Part shown: one piece after another, positions 8,179 through 17,555 of the stretch
Layout of the letters: the number at the start of each line of letters is the position of its first letter
Position numbering within the stretch: the stretch's first letter is position 1
NCBI GenBank assembly: GCA_002966495.1
Contig: CP016490.1
Span: 496,001 to 560,000, forward strand
Origin: Halomonas sp. GFAJ-1
GTDB lineage: Bacteria; Pseudomonadota; Gammaproteobacteria; Pseudomonadales; Halomonadaceae
DNA: 64,000 bases
Direction of reading: 5' to 3'
Program-made: the position numbers and the translations under genes
Notes under the pieces: model-generated
The model's database searches: none
The model's input: only the letters and a program-made list of their open reading frames with translations
Told to the model about the DNA's origin: nothing

Positions 8179-9192
8179 TCACTCTTTACGCTTAGCCAGC
8201 TGCTCTTTTAGCTGCTTGGGCACTTGCTTGATGATCAGGCGATCTTGGTGTTCATCGTACTCGATGCTGGAACCCAGCAGGTGGGAGTCAAAGCTGATGG
8301 AAACGCCACCGGCGCGGCCGGTAAAACGGCGGAACTGGCTGATGGTGCGTTTATCCGGCGGTATCTCCGGGGAAAGGCCGTAGTCGGCGTTGCGGATATG
8401 GTCGTAAAACGCTTTGGGCTGTTTTTCGTCTACCAGCCCTGAAAGCTCTTCTAAGGTCATTGGCTCGCCGCGGCTCAGCTGCTCGTTGGCGTAGTCGACT
8501 AGCGTGTCGGTTTTTTCCCGGCTGGCCTCGTCATCAAAATCCTCTTTTTCCACGTAGTCGCTGAAGGCTTTCAGCAGCGTACGGGTTTCTGCGGGGGCAT
8601 CAATGCCCTCCTCCATCCCGAGCAGGGCGATTAGGCCATCGGCGAGCTTTTTGCCGCCGCGATCTTTTAAAAACGACACATACTGGGCGCTTTCGGAATC
8701 ACTCTGCCACTGGGTAAGGTTTACCCGTACCGCCAGGGTTAGCTGTCGGGTATTGAGCTGGGCGGCGGGCACCGCCTGGTGCGCCTCATTAATGCCAATG
8801 CCTTCCCGCTGGTGCACCAAGCCTAAAAACAGGGTTTCGGTGTCGCCCTGGCGCAGGTGAGCAACAACCAGGTAGCCACTGACAGAGAGCTGCTCTTGCA
8901 GCGTTTGCGCTAGGCGCTCGGCCATGGCGATAGAAAACTGGGTAAAGTCTTGCTCACCGGCCATGTAATCCCGCAGCCAGGCCATCAATGGCCCGGCCTG
9001 CTCGCCCTGTTCGGCAAACCGCCCCCACCCTTTAGCTTTGGTGTTATAGGTGTCGTTTAACGCGTTCACCAGGCTTGTCATCGTTGGATCGTCGCTGGCG
9101 CTGGGGGTTTCAGCTGGCGGTGCCGTAACGGTTAAGCGCTCGCCATCTAGCGACGGTTCCAGGCGAAGCACGGTGCTTTGCAGTAGCGGCAT
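8179..9192 (-). CDS. yejK: Nucleoid-associated protein, YejK/NdpA family
   Basis: A 337-residue protein of the 37-kD nucleoid-associated family (YejK/NdpA). The family match rests on overall layout and on segments such as GYLVVAHLRQGDTETLFLGL, SFLKDRGGKKLADGLI and the Gly/Ser-rich C-terminal GGVSISFDSHLLG. Members bind the nucleoid but their molecular job is poorly known. A terB-like gene lies downstream and an ABC exporter operon upstream, without overlap. The length is normal for the family. Confidence 0.9.
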   Translation of the reverse strand: MPLLQSTVLRLEPSLDGERLTVTAPPAETPSASDDPTMTSLVNALNDTYNTKAKGWGRFAEQGEQAGPLMAWLRDYMAGEQDFTQFSIAMAERLAQTLQEQLSVSGYLVVAHLRQGDTETLFLGLVHQREGIGINEAHQAVPAAQLNTRQLTLAVRVNLTQWQSDSESAQYVSFLKDRGGKKLADGLIALLGMEEGIDAPAETRTLLKAFSDYVEKEDFDDEASREKTDTLVDYANEQLSRGEPMTLEELSGLVDEKQPKAFYDHIRNADYGLSPEIPPDKRTISQFRRFTGRAGGVSISFDSHLLGSSIEYDEHQDRLIIKQVPKQLKEQLAKRKE

Positions 9193-9251
9193 AAGCGGGA
9201 GTTACCTTTTAAGCAGAAAGCGAAGAAACAGAAAACGAATAGCTTAAAACA

Positions 9252-10013
9252 CTAGGGTTTTAAGCGGTAACCGGTGCGGAAAATCCAGGCAATAATGGCA
9301 AGGCTGGCGGCTAAGAACAGCAGAATCATCGCCACGCTGGCGCCAAGGCTAACGTCGCTAATACCGTAGAAGCTCCAGCGGAAACCACTCACCAAATAGA
9401 CCACGGGGTTCGCCAGGGTGACGGTTTGCCAAAACGGCGGCAGCATATCAATGGAGTAAAAGCTGCCGCCTAGAAACGTCAGCGGGGTAATCACCAGCAG
9501 CGGCACCAGCTGTAGCTTGTCGAAGCCATCGGCCCAGATACCGATGATAAAACCCAGCAGGCTGAACGTGACGGCGGTAAGCACCAGAAAGGTGAGCATC
9601 CAGATAGGGTGGGCGATCTCCAGCGGCACAAATAGGCCCGAGGTAGCGAGAATAATCAGCCCCAGCAGAATCGACTTAGACGCCGCAGCCCCCACGTAAC
9701 CCACCACTATCTCTAAGTAAGAGATAGGTGCCGATAAAATTTCATAAATACTGCCCGAAAACTTGGGAAAGAAAATCCCGAAGGAGGCATTCGATACGCT
9801 CTGGGTGAGCAGCATGAGCATAATAAGCCCTGGCACGATAAAGGCGCCGTAGCTGACCCCATTAATCTCGCTAATACGCGAGCCAATCGCCGCACCGAAC
9901 ACCACAAAGTAGAGCGAGGTAGAGATCACCGGCGAGACAATACTTTGCAGCAGCGTACGCCGGGTGCGCGCCATTTCAGCCATATAAATGGCGCGAACGG
10001 GGTAGAGGTTCAT
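9252..10013 (-). CDS. yadH: ABC-2 type transporter permease, YadH-like
   Basis: Inner-membrane permease of 253 residues with six predicted membrane segments and the ABC-2 signature region (FIIGIWADGFDKLQLVPLLV, then TFLGGSFYSIDMLPPFW) near residues 155-195. It pairs with the ATPase encoded just upstream, whose stop overlaps this ATG by 4 bases (ATGA at 10010-10013), so the two are translationally coupled. The family exports drugs, polysaccharide or unknown compounds; the closest named relatives are YadGH, whose substrate is unknown. Confidence 0.9.
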   Translation of the reverse strand: MNLYPVRAIYMAEMARTRRTLLQSIVSPVISTSLYFVVFGAAIGSRISEINGVSYGAFIVPGLIMLMLLTQSVSNASFGIFFPKFSGSIYEILSAPISYLEIVVGYVGAAASKSILLGLIILATSGLFVPLEIAHPIWMLTFLVLTAVTFSLLGFIIGIWADGFDKLQLVPLLVITPLTFLGGSFYSIDMLPPFWQTVTLANPVVYLVSGFRWSFYGISDVSLGASVAMILLFLAASLAIIAWIFRTGYRLKP

Positions 10014-10963
10014 GAGCGCTCCTTGACGAGGTCGACGAAAATATCTTCCAGTGAACTCTGCCGGGTGTGTAGGTCTTTAAAGCCGATGCCCTCTTTTTCC
10101 AGCTGCGCCAGTAGCGTTGAAATACCGCGCCCCTCTGGCGGCTCTCCCGGCTGCTCCTCCTTGCGGCTCTCGTAGGTGTACACCAGCTCATAGCCATCCG
10201 CTGCTAAGCTGAGTTCTTCTTGGGCAAGGGAGGCAGGCAGCGTGGTAAGCGGCGTGTGCAGGTGTAGCGTTAACTGCTTACTGCCAAGCTTTTTCATTAG
10301 CGCCGCTTTCTCTTCCACCAGTACTATTTCACCGCGATTGATGACGCCGATGCGGTCGGCCATCTCTTCGGCTTCTTCGATGTAGTGGGTGGTGAGAATA
10401 ATCGTAACGCCGTTATCCCTAAGCCCGCGCACAACGTTCCACATATCGCGGCGAAGCTCAACATCTACCCCGGCGGTAGGCTCATCCAGAAATAGAATGC
10501 GTGGCTCGTGGGAGAGTGCTTTCGCGATCAGCACTCGGCGCTTCATACCTCCGGAGAGCGTCATCAGGCGGTTATTGCGCTTATCCCATAGCGCTAACGA
10601 CTTAAGCACCTTTTCAATATGATCAGGGTTCGGCGGTTTGCCAAACAGGCCGCGGCTAAAGCTGACGGTGTTCCACACCGTTTCAAACGCTTCGTTGGTG
10701 AGTTCTTGGGGCACTAGGCCGATACGCTCACGGGCTTGGCGGTAATGGCTCACGCTGTCGAAACCATCCACTACCACACTGCCTTCGGTGGGGTTAACGA
10801 GCCCGCACACCAGACTGATTAAGGTGGTTTTACCAGCGCCATTAGGGCCTAGCAGGGCAAAAATTTCGCCGCGCTGGATGGTTAAATCCACGCGGGTAAG
10901 CGCTTGAAAGCCACCTTCGTAGGTTTTGTTCAAGCCTTCGATGGTAATAATGGGGTCGTTCAA
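10010..10963 (-). CDS. yadG: ABC transporter ATP-binding protein, YadG-like
   Basis: ATPase of the ABC-2 exporter. Walker A GPNGAGKTT, signature LSGGMKRR, Walker B ILFLDEPTAGVD and the switch His (LTTHYIEEAEEMADR) are all intact. A C-terminal extension of about 90 residues follows the ATPase core, as usual for the CcmA/YadG branch. I set the start at TTG (10963), giving 317 residues, because GAGGAG lies 6 bases upstream; the upstream in-frame ATG at 10996 has no ribosome site. It is first in a two-gene operon with the permease. Confidence 0.9.
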   Translation of the reverse strand: MNDPIITIEGLNKTYEGGFQALTRVDLTIQRGEIFALLGPNGAGKTTLISLVCGLVNPTEGSVVVDGFDSVSHYRQARERIGLVPQELTNEAFETVWNTVSFSRGLFGKPPNPDHIEKVLKSLALWDKRNNRLMTLSGGMKRRVLIAKALSHEPRILFLDEPTAGVDVELRRDMWNVVRGLRDNGVTIILTTHYIEEAEEMADRIGVINRGEIVLVEEKAALMKKLGSKQLTLHLHTPLTTLPASLAQEELSLAADGYELVYTYESRKEEQPGEPPEGRGISTLLAQLEKEGIGFKDLHTRQSSLEDIFVDLVKERS

Positions 10964-11021
10964 GGCGTGCTCCTCACACCGTGGCGTTGCCACCACGGTG
11001 CTTAACGGGCGCTTGGCGCCA

Positions 11022-11300
11022 TTAGCTGCGGCTGGTGATTTCCAAAAGGTGGTAACCGAACTGGGTTTGTACCGGTCCGTGTACCTTGTTCACTTCACCG
11101 CTGAATACAACCTTGTCGAATTCAGGCACCATTTGGCCGGGGCCAAAGCTACCCAAATCGCCGCCCTGGCGGCCGGAAGGGCAGCTTGAGTGCTCTTTGG
11201 CCACGTCCGCAAAATCACGACCGTTTTCAATCTCTTGTTTCAGTGCGTTGCACTGCTCTTCACTGCTTACCAAAATATGACGGGCGCTAGCAAGTGCCAT
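11022..11300 (-). CDS. ppiC: Peptidyl-prolyl cis-trans isomerase, parvulin type
   Basis: A stand-alone parvulin domain of 92 residues without a signal peptide, so cytoplasmic. The conserved blocks are ARHILV (residues 6-11), FADVAKEHSSCPSG, GGDLGSFGPGQMVPEFD and GPVQTQFGYHLLEI, which match E. coli PpiC (PpiC-type, PF00639) in order and length. It catalyses proline isomerisation in protein folding. It is transcribed in the same direction as the yadGH-like operon downstream, with a gap of about 60 bases. Confidence 0.93.
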   Translation of the reverse strand: MALASARHILVSSEEQCNALKQEIENGRDFADVAKEHSSCPSGRQGGDLGSFGPGQMVPEFDKVVFSGEVNKVHGPVQTQFGYHLLEITSRS

Positions 11301-11388
11301 AACAAACTCCTAAATAGACATGAAAACCCAAAGCGGGTCGCCAGTTTATCACGCTGGCACACGGTTGTAGGCGTTCACATTGGCTTGG

Positions 11389-12525
11389 TTAAGGGCCAGC
11401 CAGGGCGCCGCTTTCGCGCAGCGCTTCCCCTATGCTTGCCATCGCCCGTTCGTGAGCACTTAGCGCAAGAGGGCCGCGACTACAGACAACAATCACCCAT
11501 GGCGCTGATTCAGCGCCAACGCGCGAAGCAAGGCCAGCATCGCAACTGCGGCGGTGCTGGGTACCGGTTTTATGGGCAAAGTGGAAGGCGTTGCCCATGC
11601 CTTGTTTTAAGCGCTTTTCACCGGAGCGGGTGCGCGCCATGACCGCCAGCAGCAGTTGCCGATGTTCAGCATTGAGGTCGGCCATCCCCCCGTGGTGCAG
11701 GCTGGCTAATACATCGCCAAAGGCACGCAGCGTGCCGCCGTTCTCACCTGTTGCTGCGTAGGCATCAAAGGCGTGGTCGTAGTCGGGCTGCTCAAACGCG
11801 TTGCGGCTTACGCCGAGCGTGCGGGCAAGCGCTGCCGGGCGCTGGTTAACGCTGTGCTGGCGCAGGGCCATAAAGTCTAACCCACCCAGGGTACGGGCAT
11901 CCGGGTGTAGCTGGCCATACACCCCCTGGCGCACACCCACTAGCTTGCTAATGGGGCCTAACGCCTCAGGATGGCCACCGCTGGCCGCTACCATTGCCCT
12001 GGCCCGGGCATTTACTTCATCAAGCCCCACCCGGTTAATCAGCATATCCGACGCGGTGTTATCGCTAACGGTAATCATCTGCTCTAGCAAAAAACGAAGT
12101 GTGATCGACGCGCCCGGGTCGTGCCAGTTAACGGGCCCGGCGCCATCTACATAGTCGCTGCGGGCAAGGATTAACCGCTCATCTAGGGAAAGTGTGCCCG
12201 CTTGGCGTTCGGCCAGTACTTGGGCCGCCACCGGCACTTTCACCAGTGATGCCAAATACCACGGCTCATCGGCTCGCCATGAGTAGGCTTCCCCGCTTGC
12301 CAGGTTCTGTACATAGACACCCAGCTGCCCACCAAATACTTCTTCGATGGCAGCCACGCGGGCGTTTAAATTACCCTGCCACGCGCTCTGTTTGTCGACT
12401 TCATAGTACCAAGCAAATTCGTACTCATGAGACTCGTACCCATTAATAGCGTTCTCGGCGGCATGGGCAGGCAGCACCATGAATAGCGCAATACCCAGCA
12501 ACCCGACCTGTAACAACTTCAACAC
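11389..12525 (-). CDS. Exported serine hydrolase, class A beta-lactamase fold
   Basis: A 378-residue protein with signal peptide (about residues 1-22, ...LPAHA). The class A penicilloyl-serine fold is supported by S93-LV-K96 (SxxK), S154-D-N156 (SDN) and K319-T-G321 (KTG). I see no clear omega-loop ExxLN box, so it may not hydrolyse beta-lactams efficiently; in this family such proteins include D,D-peptidases and lactamase-like enzymes of unknown substrate. The C-terminal part contains two Cys residues. Its start follows an AT-rich region; it is probably in one direction with the acyltransferase-like gene upstream but separated by about 40 bases. Confidence 0.85.
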   Translation of the reverse strand: MLKLLQVGLLGIALFMVLPAHAAENAINGYESHEYEFAWYYEVDKQSAWQGNLNARVAAIEEVFGGQLGVYVQNLASGEAYSWRADEPWYLASLVKVPVAAQVLAERQAGTLSLDERLILARSDYVDGAGPVNWHDPGASITLRFLLEQMITVSDNTASDMLINRVGLDEVNARARAMVAASGGHPEALGPISKLVGVRQGVYGQLHPDARTLGGLDFMALRQHSVNQRPAALARTLGVSRNAFEQPDYDHAFDAYAATGENGGTLRAFGDVLASLHHGGMADLNAEHRQLLLAVMARTRSGEKRLKQGMGNAFHFAHKTGTQHRRSCDAGLASRVGAESAPWVIVVCSRGPLALSAHERAMASIGEALRESGALAGP

Positions 12526-12568
12526 AGTAATGATCTCAACATAGTAATAACCTTAATAAAGTTACCTC

Positions 12569-13708
12569 TTATTTGTGGCGCGCCACCCAGCGGGTCAGCC
12601 AAATCCATAGCGCGGCTCCAAGTATCAACAGTCCGCCTACCCCAAGGGCCTGTGGATAGGTGTAGGTGCCTTGGCCTTCCAACAAAAAACGCAGCACCAG
12701 AAAAATCATCACGATGTGAAAAATAAACGCTTTTAGCGCATCGCTGCCAACCACGGTTAACGGCCGTAGTGCTTTAGCAGCCATGCCACCACCTGCCAGG
12801 GCTAGCCCCAAGAGCACCAACGCGCCCCCTATACTAAACAGCATAAAGGGCAGCTCAGGCGGGTGCTTACCCGCGTTGCGCGCAACCGCCATCATGGCCC
12901 CATACACATCGCCACTGGCCAGTGACACACCATAAAAAGCAGCCACCATTAGCGCGCCGATACCCATGAGTATAAACACCAAGCGGCGGCGCAAGGCGGG
13001 ATCGAAGTAGCAGCGCAGTACGGCCTCGCCCATCAGCAAGCCTGACAATATTAACGGCGCCCGGCTGAGCTGCCCCCAGGCGTAGTGGTCTTCGTGGTCG
13101 ACCAGCAGGGCTTTTAGAATATCGTTGCCGCCAAAGCTAACCCCTTGCAGCCACGCGGACAGTGCCGTTAAGCCAACAATAGTGGCTAAACGCGCCCATA
13201 GCGGCGCTCGTGCCCAAAATGGCAGTACCAGCGGCACCCATAGCAGAGCGATGGCGTAAAAGCCGAGGATTTCCACCCAAATAGCAAAGCGTTGGTAGAG
13301 CAGCGTATCAACGATATCGCTAGGCGCGCTGAAGGGCAGCATTTCGACTATCGTCAGCGCTTTGTACCAAAACCACACCTCGATAGCCCGCACCCAGAGC
13401 TTTAGCCGACGCTTAGGCCAGTCATCCCGCTGAGTATGCGATAGAAACGCTACCGCTAACGCGATGCCAAACACCAGAATAAATAGCGACGAGGAGAATT
13501 TGGTTAAAAAATGAATAGGCACCATGCCCCACTCGGGCACATTGCGAATGCCCACCAGCCCGCTAACGGTGTGGCTCATTATCATCAGGCCAATGGCAAT
13601 GCCTCGGGCAAGATCAATCGCGTCAATCCGCCCTTCCGCCCTGGGAAGCTGTGGCACCTCCTTCCAGTTGAGCACGTGGGTAGTGTCCTTATGGTTAATC
13701 ATCGTCAT
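12569..13708 (-). CDS. Membrane protein, DUF1624/acyltransferase-like
   Basis: A polytopic inner-membrane protein of 379 residues with about 10 hydrophobic segments. The first one carries RIDAIDLARGIAIGLMIMSH (residues 27-46), the Asp-Arg-Gly...His pattern shared by the heparan-alpha-glucosaminide N-acetyltransferase-like (DUF1624), YeiB and acyltransferase-3/OpgC families. Such proteins transfer acyl groups to extracytoplasmic sugars. The exact family is uncertain and no polysaccharide genes are adjacent. The start at 13708 has only a weak ribosome site; MI at 13702 is an alternative. Confidence 0.72.
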   Translation of the reverse strand: MTMINHKDTTHVLNWKEVPQLPRAEGRIDAIDLARGIAIGLMIMSHTVSGLVGIRNVPEWGMVPIHFLTKFSSSLFILVFGIALAVAFLSHTQRDDWPKRRLKLWVRAIEVWFWYKALTIVEMLPFSAPSDIVDTLLYQRFAIWVEILGFYAIALLWVPLVLPFWARAPLWARLATIVGLTALSAWLQGVSFGGNDILKALLVDHEDHYAWGQLSRAPLILSGLLMGEAVLRCYFDPALRRRLVFILMGIGALMVAAFYGVSLASGDVYGAMMAVARNAGKHPPELPFMLFSIGGALVLLGLALAGGGMAAKALRPLTVVGSDALKAFIFHIVMIFLVLRFLLEGQGTYTYPQALGVGGLLILGAALWIWLTRWVARHK

Positions 13709-13790
13709 GGCTCATCATTGCCAGCTAACCATAGACTATTTCCGCGATGCGCCTTTCAACCTAGGCGTTGTAAGAAACGTGCGTACGCGC

Positions 13791-13831
13791 CAAAACAAAC
13801 CGCCCCCACAGCCAAAGGCTGCGGGGGCGGT
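13791..13831 (-). terminator. Terminator after pnp
   Basis: GC-rich stem of about 15 bp (ACCGCCCCCGCAGCC with GGCTGTGGGGGCGGT, TTT loop) followed on the minus strand by TTGTTTTG. It lies about 50 bases past the pnp stop. Confidence 0.85.
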
Positions 13832-13882
13832 GAATGAATCGCACGCTAGCGACGCATTTAACGGCTAAGCATTACCGGCTAA

Positions 13883-16027
13883 TTACTCGGTAACCTCTGC
13901 CTCTGCGGCGGCGAAAGCCGCTTTCTCTTCTTCGGTGATCTCTTTAATAGAGAGTTTCACCCGGTTGCGGTTGTCGATATCCAGCACTTTAACAATCACA
14001 TCGTCGCCTTCGTTTAAGAAGTCGCGGACGTTGTTAACGCGCTCGGCAACAATTTGCGAAATATGCACCAAGCCATCGGTACCCGGCATGATGTTAACAA
14101 ACGCGCCGAAGTCAGCGATACGTACCACTTTACCGTTGTACAGCTTGCCGATTTCCGCTTCTGCGGTAATGGCCAGTACGGTATCAATGGCACGCTTCGC
14201 CGCGGCTTTATCTTCCGCGTAGATGCGCACGGTGCCGTCATCGTCCAGGTCGATAGACGCGCCGGTGTCTTCACAGATTTTACGAATCGTCGCGCCGCCC
14301 TTACCAATGACGTCACGGATCTTATCCGGGGCGATTTTGATGGTGGCCATGGAAGGAGCATTTTCCGACACATCGGTACGGCTCTGGCTGATCACGTCGT
14401 TCATCTGCGCCAGAATGCTGATACGCGCATCGTGCGCCTGCTGCAGCGCCTTCTCCATGATCTCTTCGTTGATGCCTTCGATCTTAATGTCCATCTGTAG
14501 AGCGGTGACGCCCTCTTCAGAACCGGCAACTTTGAAGTCCATGTCGCCCAGGTGGTCTTCGTCACCCAGGATATCGGTAAGTACGGCGTAGCCGTCTTCG
14601 TCTTTCACCAGCCCCATGGCAATACCCGCCACCGGGGCTTTCAGCGGTACACCGGCATCCATCAGCGCAAGCGAAGAGCCACACACCGAGGCCATGGAGC
14701 TTGAACCGTTGGATTCAGTAATTTCCGACACCACGCGAATAGTGTAAGGGAAGACGTCTTCAGACGGCAGCATGGCTTGAATACCACGACGCGCCAAACG
14801 GCCGTGGCCGATTTCGCGGCGCTTTGGGCCACCCATAAAGCCCGCTTCACCTACGCAGTAGGGAGGGAAGTTGTAGTGCAGCATAAAGCGGTCTTTACGC
14901 TCACCTTCCAGGGATTCAATGAGCTGCGAATCACGCAGGGTGCCCAAGGTTGCAATCGCAATCGCCTGGGTCTCGCCACGGGTAAACACCGCAGAGCCGT
15001 GGGTTTTCGGCAGTACGCCAACTTCAATGGCCAGCGGGCGCACGGTGGAGTTGTCACGGCCATCGATACGCGGCTCGCCTTTTACAACGCGCGAGCGTAC
15101 AACGCGCTTTTCAAGGCCGGCAAACGCACCTTTCACGTCATCTTTGCTGAATTTGCCTTCCGCTTCTTCGCCTTCAACCGCCGCTAGCTGCTCAACAGCG
15201 GCATCTTTAAGTGCTGAAAGCGCGTCTTGGCGGGCCATTTTGTCGGTAATGCGGTACGCATCGCCCACTTTGGCTTCGAACGCTTCGGCCATGGCGGTTT
15301 TCAGCGCTACATTTTCCGGCGCAGGCTGCCAATCCCAGCGCGGTTTGCCAGCTTCAGCGACCAACTCTTTAATCGCGGTGACGGCAACCTGCATTTCCTG
15401 GTGGCCGAACAGCACGGCACCCAGCATTTCGTCTTCGAGCAGTTCCTGGGCTTCTGACTCCACCATGAGGACGGCTTTATCAGTACCCGCTACCACCATG
15501 TCCAGCTCGGAAGCAGCCAGCTCTTCCACGGTCGGGTTCAGGAAGTAGCCCTGCTCTTCGTTAAAACCAACCCGTGCACAGCCAATCGGGCCGTTAAACG
15601 GCACGCCAGAGATACTCAGCGCCGCTGAGGTGCCCAGCATCGCCGCCACATCCGGGTCATGGTTACGGTCGGTAGAGAGAACGGTACAGATCACCTGCAC
15701 TTCGTTCATAAACCCTTTGGGGAATAGCGGACGGATCGGGCGGTCGATCAGGCGCGAGGTGAGGGTCTCTTTTTCGGTAGGACGGCCTTCACGCTTGAAG
15801 AAGCCACCGGGGATCTTACCAACCGCGTAGGTTTTCTCTTGGTAGTGTACCGAGAGCGGGAAGAAGGGCTGGTTGGGGTTGGCTTCTTTCTTCGCAACCA
15901 CTGTACACAGTACAACGGTTTCATCCATGGTCACCATTACGGCACCAGTGGCCTGGCGAGCAATACGGCCAGTTTCTAAAGTGACGGTGCTACGACCGTA
16001 TTGGAACGTTTTTTTTACCGGATTCAC
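13883..16027 (-). CDS. pnp: Polyribonucleotide nucleotidyltransferase (PNPase)
   Basis: Phosphorolytic 3'-5' exoribonuclease and degradosome partner, 714 residues. Two RNase PH-like cores (about residues 1-220 and 310-540), a KH domain (IKIAPDKIRDVIGKGGATIRKI, about 550-610) and a C-terminal S1 domain (YNGKVVRIADFGAFVNIMPG, about 620-690) are present. I chose GTG at 16027 (VNPVKKTFQYG) because AAAGGAAG lies 6 bases upstream; an ATG six codons earlier overlaps this ribosome site. rpsO is directly upstream with a terminator between, the arrangement in which PNPase autoregulates its own message in E. coli; whether the RNase III site exists here cannot be judged. Confidence 0.98.
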   Translation of the reverse strand: MNPVKKTFQYGRSTVTLETGRIARQATGAVMVTMDETVVLCTVVAKKEANPNQPFFPLSVHYQEKTYAVGKIPGGFFKREGRPTEKETLTSRLIDRPIRPLFPKGFMNEVQVICTVLSTDRNHDPDVAAMLGTSAALSISGVPFNGPIGCARVGFNEEQGYFLNPTVEELAASELDMVVAGTDKAVLMVESEAQELLEDEMLGAVLFGHQEMQVAVTAIKELVAEAGKPRWDWQPAPENVALKTAMAEAFEAKVGDAYRITDKMARQDALSALKDAAVEQLAAVEGEEAEGKFSKDDVKGAFAGLEKRVVRSRVVKGEPRIDGRDNSTVRPLAIEVGVLPKTHGSAVFTRGETQAIAIATLGTLRDSQLIESLEGERKDRFMLHYNFPPYCVGEAGFMGGPKRREIGHGRLARRGIQAMLPSEDVFPYTIRVVSEITESNGSSSMASVCGSSLALMDAGVPLKAPVAGIAMGLVKDEDGYAVLTDILGDEDHLGDMDFKVAGSEEGVTALQMDIKIEGINEEIMEKALQQAHDARISILAQMNDVISQSRTDVSENAPSMATIKIAPDKIRDVIGKGGATIRKICEDTGASIDLDDDGTVRIYAEDKAAAKRAIDTVLAITAEAEIGKLYNGKVVRIADFGAFVNIMPGTDGLVHISQIVAERVNNVRDFLNEGDDVIVKVLDIDNRNRVKLSIKEITEEEKAAFAAAEAEVTE

Positions 16028-16126
16028 GGCGACTTCCTTTAACATTAATATCTACTTGTCTTTTCGCTTGGGTCGTTTTGACTCGTCACCATTCTAGGCG
16101 CTGTGGCGCCATACGGCTACCAGAAA

Positions 16127-16161
16127 CAAAAAAACGGGCAGCCCCAAGGGGCTGCCCGTTT
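16127..16161 (-). terminator. rpsO-pnp intergenic terminator
   Basis: Perfect 14-bp stem (AAACGGGCAGCCCC / GGGGCTGCCCGTTT) with a 2-4 base loop, followed by TTTTGTTT on the minus strand, 20 bases past the rpsO stop. Read-through would be needed for pnp unless it has a separate promoter. Confidence 0.9.
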
Positions 16162-16181
16162 CGGATCATTGCCGCTAACGC

Positions 16182-16451
16182 TTAGCGACGCAGACCTAGA
16201 CGCTGAATCAGAGACTGATAGCGTTCGAAATCTTTACGCTTCAGGTAGTCCAGCAGCTTACGACGCTGGTTTACCATGCGGATCAGACCACGACGTGAGT
16301 GGTGATCCTGCTTGTTGGTTTTGAAGTGGTCCTGCAGGCCATTGATGTTGGCGCTTAGCAGTGCAACCTGAACTTCAGGGGAACCGGTATCGCTATCGCC
16401 GCGGCCGTATTCGTTGACGATCTCGGCCTTTTTCTCAGCGGTTAATGCCAT
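16182..16451 (-). CDS. rpsO: 30S ribosomal protein S15
   Basis: Primary 16S rRNA-binding protein of 89 residues, normal length. Characteristic segments are GRGDSDTGSPEVQVALLS (residues 15-32), DHHSRRGLIRMVNQRRKLLDYL and the C-terminal RYQSLIQRLGLRR. It lies between truB and pnp as in other gammaproteobacteria. AGAGACAG precedes the ATG at 16451. Confidence 0.99.
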   Translation of the reverse strand: MALTAEKKAEIVNEYGRGDSDTGSPEVQVALLSANINGLQDHFKTNKQDHHSRRGLIRMVNQRRKLLDYLKRKDFERYQSLIQRLGLRR

Positions 16452-16542
16452 CTGTCTCTCCAGTAAGCAATATGCCTAAAATTGAATGGGTGAGACCACG
16501 CATATTTGCAGTCTCAGGCTACTCTCTTCTTTCTACTAGCGA

Positions 16543-16594
16543 TCTTTTAACCGCTAGTTTCTAACCGCAGTTTTTAACCACGGTTTCTAACTAC
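16543..16594. repeat. Four tandem 13-bp degenerate repeats
   Basis: Units of 13 bases at 16543-16555, 16556-16568, 16569-16581 and 16582-16594, consensus near AGTTTCTAACCGC. They sit in the 180-base truB-rpsO spacer, in front of the rpsO ribosome site. I see no hairpin that accounts for them. Confidence 0.75.
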
Positions 16595-16631
16595 TATTTT
16601 CGCGCAAACGGCTGCTTCCTTGCAACGCTGT

Positions 16632-17555
16632 TTACGAGATAGCGACGGTACTTAACAGCCGCTTAGGCGCCACTTCCTGGGCACTTTTTACAACACCAAG
16701 GCCGATAAACGTCTCGGCGTAATAAAGTCTTGCCAGCGCATCGGGCGCAAGTGCCTCGATCGCTAAATGAGCGGACTGGCCATGGGCAAGACACCCGTAG
16801 GCCGTTTCATCCACGTTTAGCGAAGGCAAATGATCCACCAGCACATCAACAGGCATCAGCTCAGCCTCACGGCTGGCTTGGCTTGCCAGCGCTTCAAGGC
16901 TTTCCAACGTCCACATCGCGTCGCTGGTAAACGGCCCTGTTTTGAGCCTTCTCAGCTGACTAATATGGGCGCCGCAGCCCAACGCTTGGCCAATATCTTC
17001 GGCCAAGGTGCGAATATAGGTGCCTTTGCTACAGCTGACCTCAAGCTCGAAGGCCGTGCCCTCAAACTCAAGCAGCCGCGCATCATACACGCTTACCCGC
17101 CGCGCTGCACGCTCTACGTGCTTGCCCTCTCGGGCCAACTCGTAAAGCTTTTTACCCTGATGCTTTAGGGCCGAGTACATCGGCGGGACTTGCTCAATCT
17201 CGCCGCGAAAACGCGTCAAGACCGCTTCAACATCCTGCTCGGTGAGGCGGCTTGGCACCTCGCGCCGTTCGATGACTGTGCCTTCGGCATCGCCGGTGTC
17301 GGTGATCACCCCGAGTTCAACTCGGGTGCGATACATCTTGTCGGCCTCCAGCAGGTGCGCGGAAAACTTAGTGGCCTCCCCCAGACAAATGGGCAACAAG
17401 CCCGTTGCCATAGGGTCCAGCGTGCCGGTATGCCCGGCTTTCTGCGCCTCAAACAGACGACGCACCCGCTGTAGCGCGTGATTGCTGGAAATGCCCTTGG
17501 GCTTATCCAGCAGCAAAACGCCATTGACCGGTAATCCGCGACGGCGACGTGCCAT
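16632..17555 (-). CDS. truB: tRNA pseudouridine(55) synthase
   Basis: Makes pseudouridine 55 in the T loop of tRNAs. 307 residues. The catalytic Asp is in GHTGTLDPMATGLLPICLGEATK (Asp at about residue 45), and KPKGISSNHAL, QVPPMYSALKHQGKKLYELAR and the SCSKGTYIRTLAEDIG segment match TruB. A PUA-like C-terminus follows. Its ATG overlaps the rbfA stop by one base (TAATG at 17557-17553), indicating translational coupling. Confidence 0.98.
   Translation of the reverse strand: MARRRRGLPVNGVLLLDKPKGISSNHALQRVRRLFEAQKAGHTGTLDPMATGLLPICLGEATKFSAHLLEADKMYRTRVELGVITDTGDAEGTVIERREVPSRLTEQDVEAVLTRFRGEIEQVPPMYSALKHQGKKLYELAREGKHVERAARRVSVYDARLLEFEGTAFELEVSCSKGTYIRTLAEDIGQALGCGAHISQLRRLKTGPFTSDAMWTLESLEALASQASREAELMPVDVLVDHLPSLNVDETAYGCLAHGQSAHLAIEALAPDALARLYYAETFIGLGVVKSAQEVAPKRLLSTVAIS

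Noticed and set aside
11389..12525. Functional class A beta-lactamase (resistance gene)
   Set aside because: SxxK, SDN and KTG are present but no clear ExxLN omega-loop box; not enough to claim beta-lactam resistance.
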